Assembly: GCF_000025485.1 (NCBI RefSeq)
Contig: NC_013851.1
Span: 1,217,154 to 1,281,153 of the forward strand
DNA: 64,000 nucleotides
Direction of reading: 5' to 3'
Origin: Allochromatium vinosum DSM 180
GTDB taxonomy: Bacteria; Pseudomonadota; Gammaproteobacteria; Chromatiales; Chromatiaceae
How positions within the stretch are numbered: the stretch's first letter is position 1; each line of letters opens with the position of its first letter. Position numbers and translations under genes: made by a program. This document shows, piece by piece, positions 1 to 9,235 of this stretch. The notes under the pieces are model-generated. The model had not been told where the DNA came from and did not search any database. It worked only from the letters and a program-made list of their open reading frames with translations.

Positions 1-456
1 CGGTTTTTCCATCACGGGCGCCGAGTCGACGAAGACGCGATGGCCGAAAGGGCCGATGTGAGCGGCGAGCCGGTCGGCCAGACGTTGCAGGCGCCGGCGC
101 AGGACTTTGTGATAATCCCGTCCGAGGCTGTAGCGCGAGATGAAGGCGCCGGCCGGGTCGGCGAGCCGTTCGTGGAGGGTGGCGCGGGATTCGGGCTGAT
201 AGTCCATCCGCGCCGAGATCACGCTCAGGGTGCCGGGCACGAGTTCGTCCGGGCGCGAGCGCTTGGTGCCGTGACGCGCCATGTAGTCCATTTCGCCGTG
301 ATAGCCGCGCGCGAGCCAGTCGCGCAGACGCGGCTCGGCGTCCGTGAGATCGGTGTCCGTGATGCCGATCTGCTGGAAGCCCAGTTCACGCCCCCAGGTC
401 TTGAGACGTTCGGCCAGTACCTGGGGCGTGTCGGGTGAGTGGGTGGCGTGGCTCAA
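1..456 (-). CDS. queG: Epoxyqueuosine reductase QueG, N-terminal part (cut by window edge)
   Basis: QueG is a cobalamin- and Fe-S-dependent enzyme that reduces epoxyqueuosine to queuosine in tRNA, the last step of queuosine synthesis. The first 152 residues are visible. They carry the family's N-terminal signature: GFQQIGITDTDL, then GYHGEMDYMARHG, then RPDELVPGTLSVIS and SRYSLGRDYHK. The reading frame stays open to position 1, so the Fe-S and C-terminal parts lie outside the window. The best start is a TTG at 456 that overlaps the stop codon of the upstream universal stress gene, implying coupled translation; no ATG lies nearby in frame. The dependence on cobalamin is notable because a large B12 locus lies about 27 kb away, but proximity proves nothing. 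Confidence 0.88.
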   Translation of the reverse strand, partial: MSHATHSPDTPQVLAERLKTWGRELGFQQIGITDTDLTDAEPRLRDWLARGYHGEMDYMARHGTKRSRPDELVPGTLSVISARMDYQPESRATLHERLADPAGAFISRYSLGRDYHKVLRRRLQRLADRLAAHIGPFGHRVFVDSAPVMEKP

Positions 457-950
457 TGGGCGATGTTCGGCACGAGCAGCACCGGGATGTGACTGTGCTG
501 CATCACCTTGCGCGCCGTCGACCCGATCGACGCGCGTCCCATCAGGGCATGGGTGCAGACGCCCATGACGATCAGATCCGCGTGACGGTCGTCGGCGGTC
601 TTGATGATCTCCTCGGATGGCAGCCCGCTGGCGACCTCCAGCGCCTCGACGATATCGGCCTCGATCTCGGCGGGGACGGCATTGAGCTCGTCCTCGCAGA
701 ACTTGCTCAAACGCTTGTGCATGGTCGCGAGGATCTCCTTGAGTGCCTCGTGCTCGATGCGCTGGACGTCCATGTCCGGCAGATAGGCGCCGATCACCGC
801 CCGCCCGGTGTTGCCCAGGGGTTCGACCACGTGGAGCATGGTGATGCGTGCTCCGCTTTGGCGGGCGAGCGCCACCGCGTGACGGAAGACCGGGCGCGTA
901 TGGCGTCCAAGGTCGGTGGCATAGAGGATGTGTCTGTAGTCTGGCAGCAT
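453..950 (-). CDS. Universal stress protein (UspA family)
   Basis: This 165-residue protein has the single-domain UspA fold. It opens with YRHILYATDL followed by the alternating strands and helices of the family, and ends with a nucleotide-loop-like segment. UspA proteins of the ATP-binding type carry G-2x-G-9x-G(S/T). Here the segment is GVCTHALMGRASIGST, so the second glycine is replaced by threonine, and ATP binding cannot be assumed. The gene lies 37 bp downstream of dctM on the same strand and overlaps queG, so it is probably the tail of the dctPQM transcript. Usp genes next to TRAP transporter genes are a known pattern (the TeaD type), where the Usp can bind the permease and modulate uptake. 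That role is inference here. Confidence 0.85.
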   Translation of the reverse strand: MLPDYRHILYATDLGRHTRPVFRHAVALARQSGARITMLHVVEPLGNTGRAVIGAYLPDMDVQRIEHEALKEILATMHKRLSKFCEDELNAVPAEIEADIVEALEVASGLPSEEIIKTADDRHADLIVMGVCTHALMGRASIGSTARKVMQHSHIPVLLVPNIAH

Positions 951-987
951 GATGACGATGACCCTACCTGGATGTCTGTGGATGCGC

Positions 988-2388
988 TCAGCGGTAGCCC
1001 TTCAACTGATCGAGATATTCGGGCAGGAAGAGCGAGAGCTGCGGGACATAGGTGACGAGCATCAGGAACCCGAGCAGCAGCAGTATCCAGGGTAGCACCG
1101 AACGGATGACCCAGCCGAGCGTTTCGCCGGTGATGCCGGCGGTCACGAACAGATTGAGTCCGACCGGCGGAGTCAGCATGCCGATCTCCATGTTGACCAC
1201 CATGATGATGCCGAAATGGACGGGATCGATCCCGAGCTGCATGGCGATGGGGAAGAGGATCGGCGCCATGATGAGCAGGATCGCCGATGGCTCCATGAAG
1301 TTGCCGGCGATCAGGAGCAGGATGTTGACCACGATCAGGAACATCCAGGGAGACAGACCCCATTGGACGATGGTCTCGGCGATCTGATGCGGGATACGCT
1401 CGGTCGTCAGCACGTGCGCGAACAGCATGGCGTTGGCGATGATGAACAGCAGCATGATCGAGACCTTGGCCGCGTCCAGCACCACCTTGCGCACCTCGGG
1501 GTGGGTGAAGCTCTGGGGCAGGGCCAGCGGCACCTGCCAGGCATTGCGCAGCAGCAGGCGTCCGAACCCTTCGCCCGGTCGGCGCCAGGGGATGGTCTTG
1601 AGCGGTCCCATGTCGCGATAGCCGATCACGGCGATCAGGAAGGCGTAGACGGCCGAGACGGCGGCGGCCTCGGTCGGACTGGCGACACCGCCATAGATCG
1701 AGCCCAGGACGATGACGATCAGCAGGATGCCCCCGGAGGCGCTGAAGGCCGCGCTCAGGACTTCGCGCAGACCCGGCCAGGGCAGGGCGGGCAGCTTCTT
1801 GACCCGCGCCACGATATAGACCGCCACCATCAGCAGCAGTCCCAGCAGGATTCCGGGCACGAAGCCGGCCATGAACATGCGCGCGGCCGAGACCTCGGTG
1901 GCGGCCGCATAGACCAGCATCACGATCGAGGGCGGGATCAGGATGCCGAGCGTTCCGGCGTTGGTGATGACGCCGGCGGCGAACTGCTTGGGATAGCCGG
2001 CCTTGACCATGCCGACGATGACCAGACTGCCGATGGCGGCCACGGTGGCGGGCGATGAACCCGAGACGGCGGCGAACAGCATGCAGGCGAGCACCGAGGC
2101 CATCGCCAGCCCGCCGCGGATGTGTCCGACCACGCCGGTGGCGAACCGGATCAGGCGTTTGGCCACGCCGCCGGTCGACAGGAAGGATGAGGCCAGGATG
2201 AAGAAGGGGATGGCCAGCAGCGTGTAGTGTCCGGACACGGCCTCGAAGAGCTTGAGCGCGATCGAGGCGAGCGAGTCGTTGGAGAAGAGCAGGATGGTGA
2301 CGATGCTCGAAAAACCGAGCGCCAGCGCGATCGGCATCCCGAGCAGCATGCAGCCGAACAGCAGTAGAAACAGGGTAGCCGTGGTCAT
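988..2388 (-). CDS. dctM: TRAP transporter large permease DctM
   Basis: DctM is the large membrane subunit that couples sodium or proton flow to uptake of substrate delivered by DctP. The 466-residue protein is almost entirely hydrophobic and has the DctM landmarks: MPIALALGFSS near the N-terminus, PPSIVMLVYA, and LTPPVGLNLFVTAGI near the C-terminus. It is longer than most DctM proteins (about 425 to 430) because of a hydrophilic insert around residues 255 to 300, between two membrane segments. Its start overlaps the end of dctQ by 4 bp (ATGA type), so the two membrane subunits are translationally coupled. The family transports C4-dicarboxylates or other organic acids. The nearby DctB/DctD pair favours C4-dicarboxylates such as malate, fumarate or succinate. 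Confidence 0.93.
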   Translation of the reverse strand: MTTATLFLLLFGCMLLGMPIALALGFSSIVTILLFSNDSLASIALKLFEAVSGHYTLLAIPFFILASSFLSTGGVAKRLIRFATGVVGHIRGGLAMASVLACMLFAAVSGSSPATVAAIGSLVIVGMVKAGYPKQFAAGVITNAGTLGILIPPSIVMLVYAAATEVSAARMFMAGFVPGILLGLLLMVAVYIVARVKKLPALPWPGLREVLSAAFSASGGILLIVIVLGSIYGGVASPTEAAAVSAVYAFLIAVIGYRDMGPLKTIPWRRPGEGFGRLLLRNAWQVPLALPQSFTHPEVRKVVLDAAKVSIMLLFIIANAMLFAHVLTTERIPHQIAETIVQWGLSPWMFLIVVNILLLIAGNFMEPSAILLIMAPILFPIAMQLGIDPVHFGIIMVVNMEIGMLTPPVGLNLFVTAGITGETLGWVIRSVLPWILLLLGFLMLVTYVPQLSLFLPEYLDQLKGYR

Positions 2389-2930
2389 GGCTTGCTCACC
2401 TCGCGTTTGATCTCTTCGGCCAGATGCAGACTTTCGCGTGCCTCGTCAGTGCGACGGAAACCGGTCGTCTTGCCGGTGGCCACGTCCCACAACAGAACCA
2501 GCAGCCGGAGCGAGAGCAAGACCATACCGATCAGCAGAATGCTATGGGCGATCCAGGCCTGGAGCGGGATGTCCTCCAGCTCGATGCCGATGCGGTACAT
2601 CTTGTGCAGATAGACCCAGGCGCCATACCCGAGCAACCCGCAGTAGCCGAGCGAGAGCAGGATGGCCAGGGCGGAGATGAGCCGCTGGCCGAGCGGAGCG
2701 AACAGTTGCACGAAGGCGTCCACACCGATGTGGGCGCCGGTCTTGAGTCCGTAGGAGGCGCCGAAGAGCACGAACCAACCCGCCAGATGCAAGGTCGCCT
2801 CCTGGCCCCAGCTCACCCCGGTACCGAAACCGAAGCGCAGGACCACCTCGGCGAAGACCAGCAGGGTGATGGCGACCAGCAGGAGCGAGATGATGGCTTC
2901 CTCGGTCTTGTCGATGATGCGCAAGAACAT
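2385..2930 (-). CDS. dctQ: TRAP transporter small permease DctQ
   Basis: DctQ is the four-helix small membrane subunit that forms a complex with DctM. Four hydrophobic segments are visible, and the protein ends in a charged tail before the ATGA overlap with dctM. The segment RFGFGTGVSWGQEATLHLAG is typical of the family's second helix region. I chose the ATG at 2930, which gives 181 residues beginning MFLRIIDKTEE. A GTG at 2969 would add 13 residues rich in proline and serine that do not look like family sequence. The gene lies 114 bp downstream of dctP. That gap is longer than the rest of the operon and may allow DctP to be made in excess of the membrane subunits. Confidence 0.88.
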   Translation of the reverse strand: MFLRIIDKTEEAIISLLLVAITLLVFAEVVLRFGFGTGVSWGQEATLHLAGWFVLFGASYGLKTGAHIGVDAFVQLFAPLGQRLISALAILLSLGYCGLLGYGAWVYLHKMYRIGIELEDIPLQAWIAHSILLIGMVLLSLRLLVLLWDVATGKTTGFRRTDEARESLHLAEEIKREVSKP

Positions 2931-3044
2931 GGTGGATGGGCTCGCGTGGAGGTCTGGAGGCGGAGACACGACGCGCCTTGGCGTCGGGCTCCGCTCCGGA
3001 CGATTCAGAGTTGAACGAACGGAGTCAGGGCGTCGGGACGCGCC

Positions 3045-4142
<1,098 letters not shown>

Positions 4143-4202
4143 CTAAGTCGATGGTTCTAAAGGCGAATCCTGGATGGTCGACGTCATGGTTCGAGCCGCG
4201 GG

Positions 4203-4250
4203 TGGCGGAAAATGACCCATCGTGCGGTCCGGCGTGGTACGGAAATCCGC
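4203..4250 (-). promoter_or_regulatory. Putative DctD enhancer (upstream activating sequence)
   Basis: A perfect 10-bp palindrome CGGAAATCCG lies at 4240..4249. A related half-like copy, GGCGGAAAATGACCC, lies at about 4204..4218. They are about 80 to 125 bp upstream of the -24 element of the dctP promoter, which is usual for a sigma-54 activator. From memory, the palindrome resembles the inverted repeats bound by rhizobial DctD upstream of dctA. That likeness is recalled, not computed. Confidence 0.5.
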
Positions 4251-4325
4251 CCATTCCGGGTGGGTCGTCTTGATCATGGCTCCAGGGCGGCGGTCGTGAG
4301 TGGACGCGACGACCGGACGCGCGTT

Positions 4326-4354
4326 TTGCAGGCGGCGGGATTGATCACTATACT
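4326..4354 (+). promoter_or_regulatory. Sigma-70 promoter for the yhcC-ubiU-ubiV run
   Basis: TTGCAG at 4326..4331 and TATACT at 4349..4354 are separated by exactly 17 bp. Each differs from consensus at only one or two bases. The expected start is near 4361, which gives a leader of about 45 nt before the ATG at 4406. It fires away from the dctP promoter. Confidence 0.6.
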
Positions 4355-4405
4355 GACGGGTCCGGATCGAACGCCGATCGCCGCCGCTCGGTTGATGTCA
4401 GACCC

Positions 4406-5380
4406 ATGCCTTCCCCGTCCGCTCCACATCGCGCGCTCAGTGATCGCGTCAACACCTTCGGTCAGTATCTGCTGAAGCGCTACGGCCAGCGGGTGCACAA
4501 GCTCGCGCTCAATGCCGGCTTCACCTGTCCGAACCGCGACGGCACCAAGGGACACGGCGGCTGCACCTTCTGCAACAACGTCTCCTTCGGCCCCAACGCC
4601 AAACGCTCGCCCGAGATCGACCCGCAGCTCGACGCCGGACGCGGCGTGCTCGCCAAACGCACCGGCGCGCGGCGGTTCATGGCCTATTTCCAGACCTACA
4701 CCAACACCTACGACGAAATTTCGGTGCTGCGCGAACGCTACGACAGCGCGCTCATGCATCCGGACGTCGTGGGTCTGTCGGTCGGCACGCGCCCGGACTG
4801 CGTGCCGGAGGCCGTGCTCGACCTGCTCGCCGGCTATCGCGCGCGCGGCAAGGAAGTCTGGCTGGAACTGGGCTTGCAGTCGGCCAATGACGATACGCTC
4901 GAGCGCGTCAATCGCGGTCACGGCTTCGCCGAATACCGGTCGGCGGTGACGGCAGCGCATCGGCGCGGCATCCCGGTCTGCGCCCATCTCATCGTCGGGC
5001 TGCCGGGCGAGGGGCACGCGGAGGCACTCACCACACTCGACCGGGTGCTGGAGCTGGGCGTCGAGGGGCTAAAAGTCCATCCGCTGCATGTCGTGCGCCA
5101 CACCCGTCTGGCCATCGACTGGCACCGGGGCGACTACAGCCCACTCGCCATGGACGACTATGTCGCCATCTGCGCCGATCTGGTCGAACGTACACCGGCC
5201 AGCGTGGTCTATCATCGTCTGACCGGGACGGCCTCGCGCGACATCCTGCTCGCGCCCGACTGGTGCAACCGCAAATGGGCGGTGCTCAACGCCATCGAGG
5301 CCGAACTTTTTCGTCGCGACACCCGCCAGGGCGACCGCGCCGACACCCTTTCCACTCATCGACTCGTCAACACCGCTTGA
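4406..5380 (+). CDS. yhcC: Radical SAM protein, YhcC/TIGR01212 family
   Basis: This 324-residue protein is a radical SAM enzyme of the YhcC family, whose substrate is not firmly established. The cluster-binding cysteines are C41, C53 and C56 in CPNRDGTKGHGGCTFC, an unusually long first spacing that is characteristic of this family rather than CX3CX2C. The motifs GLSVGTRPDC, WLELGLQS and HLIVGLPGE match the expected barrel strands. It begins a plus-strand run: ubiU follows after 20 bp and ubiV after that. The pairing with ubiU/ubiV is worth noting because radical SAM and U32 enzymes often share anaerobic modification roles, but no direct part in quinone synthesis can be claimed from sequence. 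Confidence 0.85.
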   Translation: MPSPSAPHRALSDRVNTFGQYLLKRYGQRVHKLALNAGFTCPNRDGTKGHGGCTFCNNVSFGPNAKRSPEIDPQLDAGRGVLAKRTGARRFMAYFQTYTNTYDEISVLRERYDSALMHPDVVGLSVGTRPDCVPEAVLDLLAGYRARGKEVWLELGLQSANDDTLERVNRGHGFAEYRSAVTAAHRRGIPVCAHLIVGLPGEGHAEALTTLDRVLELGVEGLKVHPLHVVRHTRLAIDWHRGDYSPLAMDDYVAICADLVERTPASVVYHRLTGTASRDILLAPDWCNRKWAVLNAIEAELFRRDTRQGDRADTLSTHRLVNTA

Positions 5381-5400
5381 TCCTCGGGGGTCCAAACACC

Positions 5401-6396
5401 ATGGAGCTCGTCTGTCCCGCCGGCAATCTGCCGATGCTCAAGGCGGCCGTCGACAATGGCGCCGATGCCGTCTACATCGGTTTTCGCGACGATACCAACG
5501 CGCGCCACTTCGCCGGTCTCAATTTCAACGACAAGCAGATCGCCGAGGGCGTCAAATACGCCCATGACCGCCGGGTCAAGGTGTTCGTCGCCATCAACAC
5601 CTATGCCCAGCCCAAGGGCTGGGAGCGCTGGACGGCGGCCGTCGACCGTGCAGCCGGGTTCGGGGTCGATGCCATCATCCTCGCCGACATGGGCGTGCTC
5701 GACTATGCCGCCGAGCACCATCCGAACGTCAACCTGCATCTGTCGGTCCAGGGGTCGGCCACCAATCCGGCCGCGATCGGCTTCATGCAGCGCCATTTCA
5801 ACATCAAGCGCGTGGTGGTACCGCGCGTGCTGTCGCTGGCCCAGGTCGCGCATCTGATCCGGGAGACCACGGTCCCGGTCGAGATCTTCGGTTTCGGCAG
5901 TCTGTGCGTCATGGTCGAGGGACGCTGTCTGCTCTCGTCCTATGCCAGCGGCCAGTCGCCCAACACCTTCGGCGCCTGCTCGCCGGCCTCGCATGTGGAG
6001 TGGCGCGACACGCCGCAGGGTCAGGAGACGCGCCTCGGCGGCGTGCTGCTCGAACGCCGTTCGCACGGCGAAGCCGCCGGTTATCCGACCATCTGCAAGG
6101 GCCGCTACCAGATCGACGGCGAGCTGCGTCATGCCATCGAGGAGCCGACCAGTCTCAACACGCTCGACATCCTGCCCGACATCCTGGCCGCCGGGGTCAG
6201 CGCCATCAAGATCGAGGGCCGCCAGCGCAGCACGCGCTATGTGACCCAGGTCGCCAAGGTCTGGCGCGAGGCGATCGACTCCTGCAAGCGCAACCCGCAG
6301 GCGTTCCGGCCCAAGGAGAGCTGGAACCAGATCCTGGCGCAGGTCTCCGAGGGGGCGCAGACCACCATCGGTCCTTACGAGCGCACCTGGCACTGA
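5401..6396 (+). CDS. ubiU: O2-independent ubiquinone hydroxylation protein UbiU (U32 family)
   Basis: UbiU works with UbiV (and UbiT) to hydroxylate ubiquinone precursors without oxygen. It is a U32 'peptidase-like' protein carrying a [4Fe-4S] cluster. The four cluster cysteines are at residues 169, 176, 193 and 232 (FGSLC, GRC, GAC, TIC), the same numbers as in Escherichia coli UbiU. The length of 331 residues also matches. The start is the ATG at 5401 (MELVCPAGNLPML); a longer in-frame extension would run back into the radical SAM gene. It fits an anaerobic or microaerobic phototroph that must make ubiquinone in the dark or light without O2. Confidence 0.95.
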   Translation: MELVCPAGNLPMLKAAVDNGADAVYIGFRDDTNARHFAGLNFNDKQIAEGVKYAHDRRVKVFVAINTYAQPKGWERWTAAVDRAAGFGVDAIILADMGVLDYAAEHHPNVNLHLSVQGSATNPAAIGFMQRHFNIKRVVVPRVLSLAQVAHLIRETTVPVEIFGFGSLCVMVEGRCLLSSYASGQSPNTFGACSPASHVEWRDTPQGQETRLGGVLLERRSHGEAAGYPTICKGRYQIDGELRHAIEEPTSLNTLDILPDILAAGVSAIKIEGRQRSTRYVTQVAKVWREAIDSCKRNPQAFRPKESWNQILAQVSEGAQTTIGPYERTWH

Positions 6397-6424
6397 TCCG
6401 ATAGCGAACGATTCGAACCCACCC

Positions 6425-7360
6425 ATGTCAGCCTTGAACAACCCAGCCCATCGCCCGCGTCTCTCGCTCGGCCCCATCCTCTATCTGTGGCCGCGCGAGC
6501 AGGTGCTCGATTTCTATGCCGAACTGCTCGAAACTCCGGTGGACGTCGTCTATCTGGGCGAGACCATCTGCTCCAAGCGCCGTCAGCTCAAGCCCGAGGA
6601 CTATTGGGAGCTGGCCGAGCGCGTGACCGCCGCCGGCAAGCAAGCCGTCATCTCGACCCTGGCCCTGATCGAGTCCGATGGCGAATTGAAGACGCTCAAG
6701 CGGATCTGTGCCGATGAGCGGTTCATGATCGAAGCGGGCGATCTGGCCGCGCTCGACTTCCTGGAAGGCCGCCCCTTCGTCGCCGGGCATTCGATCAATC
6801 TCTACAACCATCGCACGCTCGCCTTCCTGGCCGAGCGCGGACTCAAGCGCTGGGTGATGCCGGTGGAGCTGGGTCGGGCGACGGCCACCGAGCTGCTCCA
6901 GCGTCGGCCCGAGGGCGTCGAGTGCGAGCTGTTCGCCTTCGGCCGGCTGCCGCTGGCCTATTCGGCGCGCTGCTTCACGGCCTACAACCGTGGACTGGGC
7001 AAGGACAACTGCGAGTTCTGCTGCGGCGACTATCCGGATGGCGTGCTGGTCACGACCCAGGAGGGCCAGGAGTTCCTGAGCCTCAACGGCATCCAGACCC
7101 AGTCGGCCGGCACCCACAACCTGCTGGCGTCCCTTGATGAGGTGCGCGCCCTGGGCGTGGATCTGCTGCGCATCAGTCCGCAGTCCCGGCACACCGCCGA
7201 TGTGGTCCGTACCTTCGCGGACTGTCTGACCGGGGATCTCGACCCCGCCGAAGGCACGGCACGCCTGCGCGGTTGGGCGTCTTCGGGTCTGTGCGACGGC
7301 TACTGGACCGGCGAGTCGGGCTACAAGGTCGGGATGCCGACTCAGGGCCGCCTCGGGTAA
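6425..7360 (+). CDS. ubiV: O2-independent ubiquinone hydroxylation protein UbiV (U32 family)
   Basis: UbiV is the partner of UbiU in anaerobic ubiquinone hydroxylation and also holds a [4Fe-4S] cluster. The 311-residue protein has C49 (GETIC), C183 (ARC), and C196 and C200 in DNCEFCC. The 12- and 3-residue spacings of the last three match the E. coli protein. It has an N-terminal extension of about ten residues compared with E. coli. It begins 28 bp after ubiU and ends 12 bp before the dctB start in the same frame. The third partner, UbiT (SCP2 domain), is not in this window. Confidence 0.94.
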   Translation: MSALNNPAHRPRLSLGPILYLWPREQVLDFYAELLETPVDVVYLGETICSKRRQLKPEDYWELAERVTAAGKQAVISTLALIESDGELKTLKRICADERFMIEAGDLAALDFLEGRPFVAGHSINLYNHRTLAFLAERGLKRWVMPVELGRATATELLQRRPEGVECELFAFGRLPLAYSARCFTAYNRGLGKDNCEFCCGDYPDGVLVTTQEGQEFLSLNGIQTQSAGTHNLLASLDEVRALGVDLLRISPQSRHTADVVRTFADCLTGDLDPAEGTARLRGWASSGLCDGYWTGESGYKVGMPTQGRLG

Positions 7361-7372
7361 CGGCCACCGCGA

Positions 7373-9235
7373 TTGCCGACGCCTGAAGCCCCACCGCCGC
7401 TCATCGGCCACCCGCTCGCCTGGAGCGGGCTGATCCTGGCCATCCTGCTGGGACTCGCCGGACTGGGCCTCTGGAGCTATCGCGACGGAGTGGCACGACT
7501 CGGCGAGCAGGGCCGCAACGACCTGGATCTGCATATCGCCTATCTGGAAGGCTTGCTCGCCAAGTACGAGCCGCTGCCCGCGCTGCTGGCGACCGATCCG
7601 CGGCTCAGCGATTTTCTGCGCGCCCCCGGCGGGCACGAGAGCATCGAGGCCCTGAACCGCTATCTGGAGACCATCAACCGCATCAGCGACGCGGCCGATA
7701 CCTACCTGATGGATGCCGAGGGTCTGACCATCGCGGCCAGCAACTGGCAGACCGAACGTCCCTTCGTCGGACGCAACTTCAGCTTCCGCCCCTATTTCCG
7801 TGACGCCATGGACGGCCAGCTCGGGCGCTATTTCGCCCTCGGCAACACCTCCGGCCAGCGCGGCTACTATTTCGCCTATCCGGTCATGGAGGCCGGGCAG
7901 GCGCTGGGGGCGGTGGTGGTCAAGATCGACATCGGCGAGGCCGAGCGGCGCTGGGCCAAGCCGGACCGGATCCTGCTCGTCACGGACCCGGATGGCGTCG
8001 TCTTTCTGGCGACCCGGCCCGAATTCCGCTTCCGCACACTGCATCCGCTCGCCTCCGAGCGTCGAGGCCGCATCCAGGACAGCCACCGCTATCCGGGAAC
8101 CGAGCTGACACCGCTCGGGCTGGTTCCGGTCGCCGCCGTCGGGACGGGGGAACTGGTGCGTCTCGATCCCGAGCGCCCCTGGTGGCGCGAGTGGCCATGG
8201 CTCCTGCAATCACGCCCCATGCCGACGGCCGGCTGGCAGGTCCATGAACTGATCCAGACTCAGGACGCGATCCGCGACAGTCTCAAGCTGGTGCTGCTGG
8301 CCATTGCGCTCCTCACCACGCTGTTCCTGATCGCGGCCCTGCGCCGGCAGCACCAGCATGGACGGCGTCTACAGAGCGAATTCGCCGAGCAGACGCGAGC
8401 CGCGCTCGAGCGGAGCAATCTGGAACTGGAGGCGCGTGTGGCGAGCCGTACCACGGAGCTGACTCGCAGCAACCAGCGTCTGCGCGACGAGATCGAGGAA
8501 CGGCGCCGTGCCGAGCAGGCGCTGCGCGAGACCCAGCAGGCGCTCATCCAGTCGGCCAAGCTCGCCACCCTGGGACAGCTCTCGGCCGGGATCAACCACG
8601 AGCTGAACCAACCGCTCGCCGCCATCCGCGCCTATGCCGACAATGGCCTGCTGCTGCTGGCCAAGGGGCGTCTGGAGGACGTCGAGACCAATCTCGGTCA
8701 GATCCTGGAGCTGACCGAGCGCATGGCCAAGATCGGCGCCCAGCTCAAGCTCTTTGCCCGCAAGACCTCGGCCGAATCGAGCGACCTGCCGCTCCTGGCC
8801 GTGCTCGAAGGAGCGGCGCGTCTGCTGGCTCCCGCGCTCGAGCGCTGTGGCGGCACGCTGGAGCCGGACATCCCGCCCGGAATCGGGGTGCGGGCCAACG
8901 ACGTCCTGCTGCAACAGGTGCTCGTCAACCTGCTCGGCAACGCCTGTCAGGCCATCGCGGATCGTCCCGAGCGGCGCATCCGCGTCCAGGCCCGGCGTCG
9001 TGAGGCGCACGTGATCATCGGCGTCCGGGATACCGGCCCCGGCATCCCCGAGGCCAACCGCGATCTCATCTTCGAACCCTTCTTCACCACCAAGGCCGCC
9101 GGCGAGGGACTCGGACTCGGACTCGCCATCTCGGCGCGCATCGCCACCGACATGGGCGGTGCGCTCGTCGCCCTCCCCAGCGAGACGGGCGCCTGCTTCG
9201 AGCTGACGCTGCCGGCGGCGGATCTCCAGCCATGA
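7373..9235 (+). CDS. dctB: Sensor histidine kinase DctB (C4-dicarboxylate sensing)
   Basis: DctB senses periplasmic C4-dicarboxylates and phosphorylates DctD. The 620-residue protein has a membrane segment at about residues 15 to 34. A periplasmic double-Cache/PDC region follows to about 300, including NFSFRPYFRDAMDGQ and GYYFAYPV. A second membrane segment lies at about 304 to 323, followed by a coiled coil. The dimerisation motif GQLSAGINHELNQPLAAIRA contains the phospho-acceptor H409. The ATPase boxes are NLLGNACQA, RDTGPGIP, FEPFFTTK and GEGLGLGLA. The start is a TTG at 7373, just after the ubiV stop; no ATG or GTG lies before the first membrane segment. It overlaps dctD by 4 bp. The transporter it should serve, dctPQM, lies 3.3 kb upstream on the other strand. 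Confidence 0.9.
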   Translation: MPTPEAPPPLIGHPLAWSGLILAILLGLAGLGLWSYRDGVARLGEQGRNDLDLHIAYLEGLLAKYEPLPALLATDPRLSDFLRAPGGHESIEALNRYLETINRISDAADTYLMDAEGLTIAASNWQTERPFVGRNFSFRPYFRDAMDGQLGRYFALGNTSGQRGYYFAYPVMEAGQALGAVVVKIDIGEAERRWAKPDRILLVTDPDGVVFLATRPEFRFRTLHPLASERRGRIQDSHRYPGTELTPLGLVPVAAVGTGELVRLDPERPWWREWPWLLQSRPMPTAGWQVHELIQTQDAIRDSLKLVLLAIALLTTLFLIAALRRQHQHGRRLQSEFAEQTRAALERSNLELEARVASRTTELTRSNQRLRDEIEERRRAEQALRETQQALIQSAKLATLGQLSAGINHELNQPLAAIRAYADNGLLLLAKGRLEDVETNLGQILELTERMAKIGAQLKLFARKTSAESSDLPLLAVLEGAARLLAPALERCGGTLEPDIPPGIGVRANDVLLQQVLVNLLGNACQAIADRPERRIRVQARRREAHVIIGVRDTGPGIPEANRDLIFEPFFTTKAAGEGLGLGLAISARIATDMGGALVALPSETGACFELTLPAADLQP

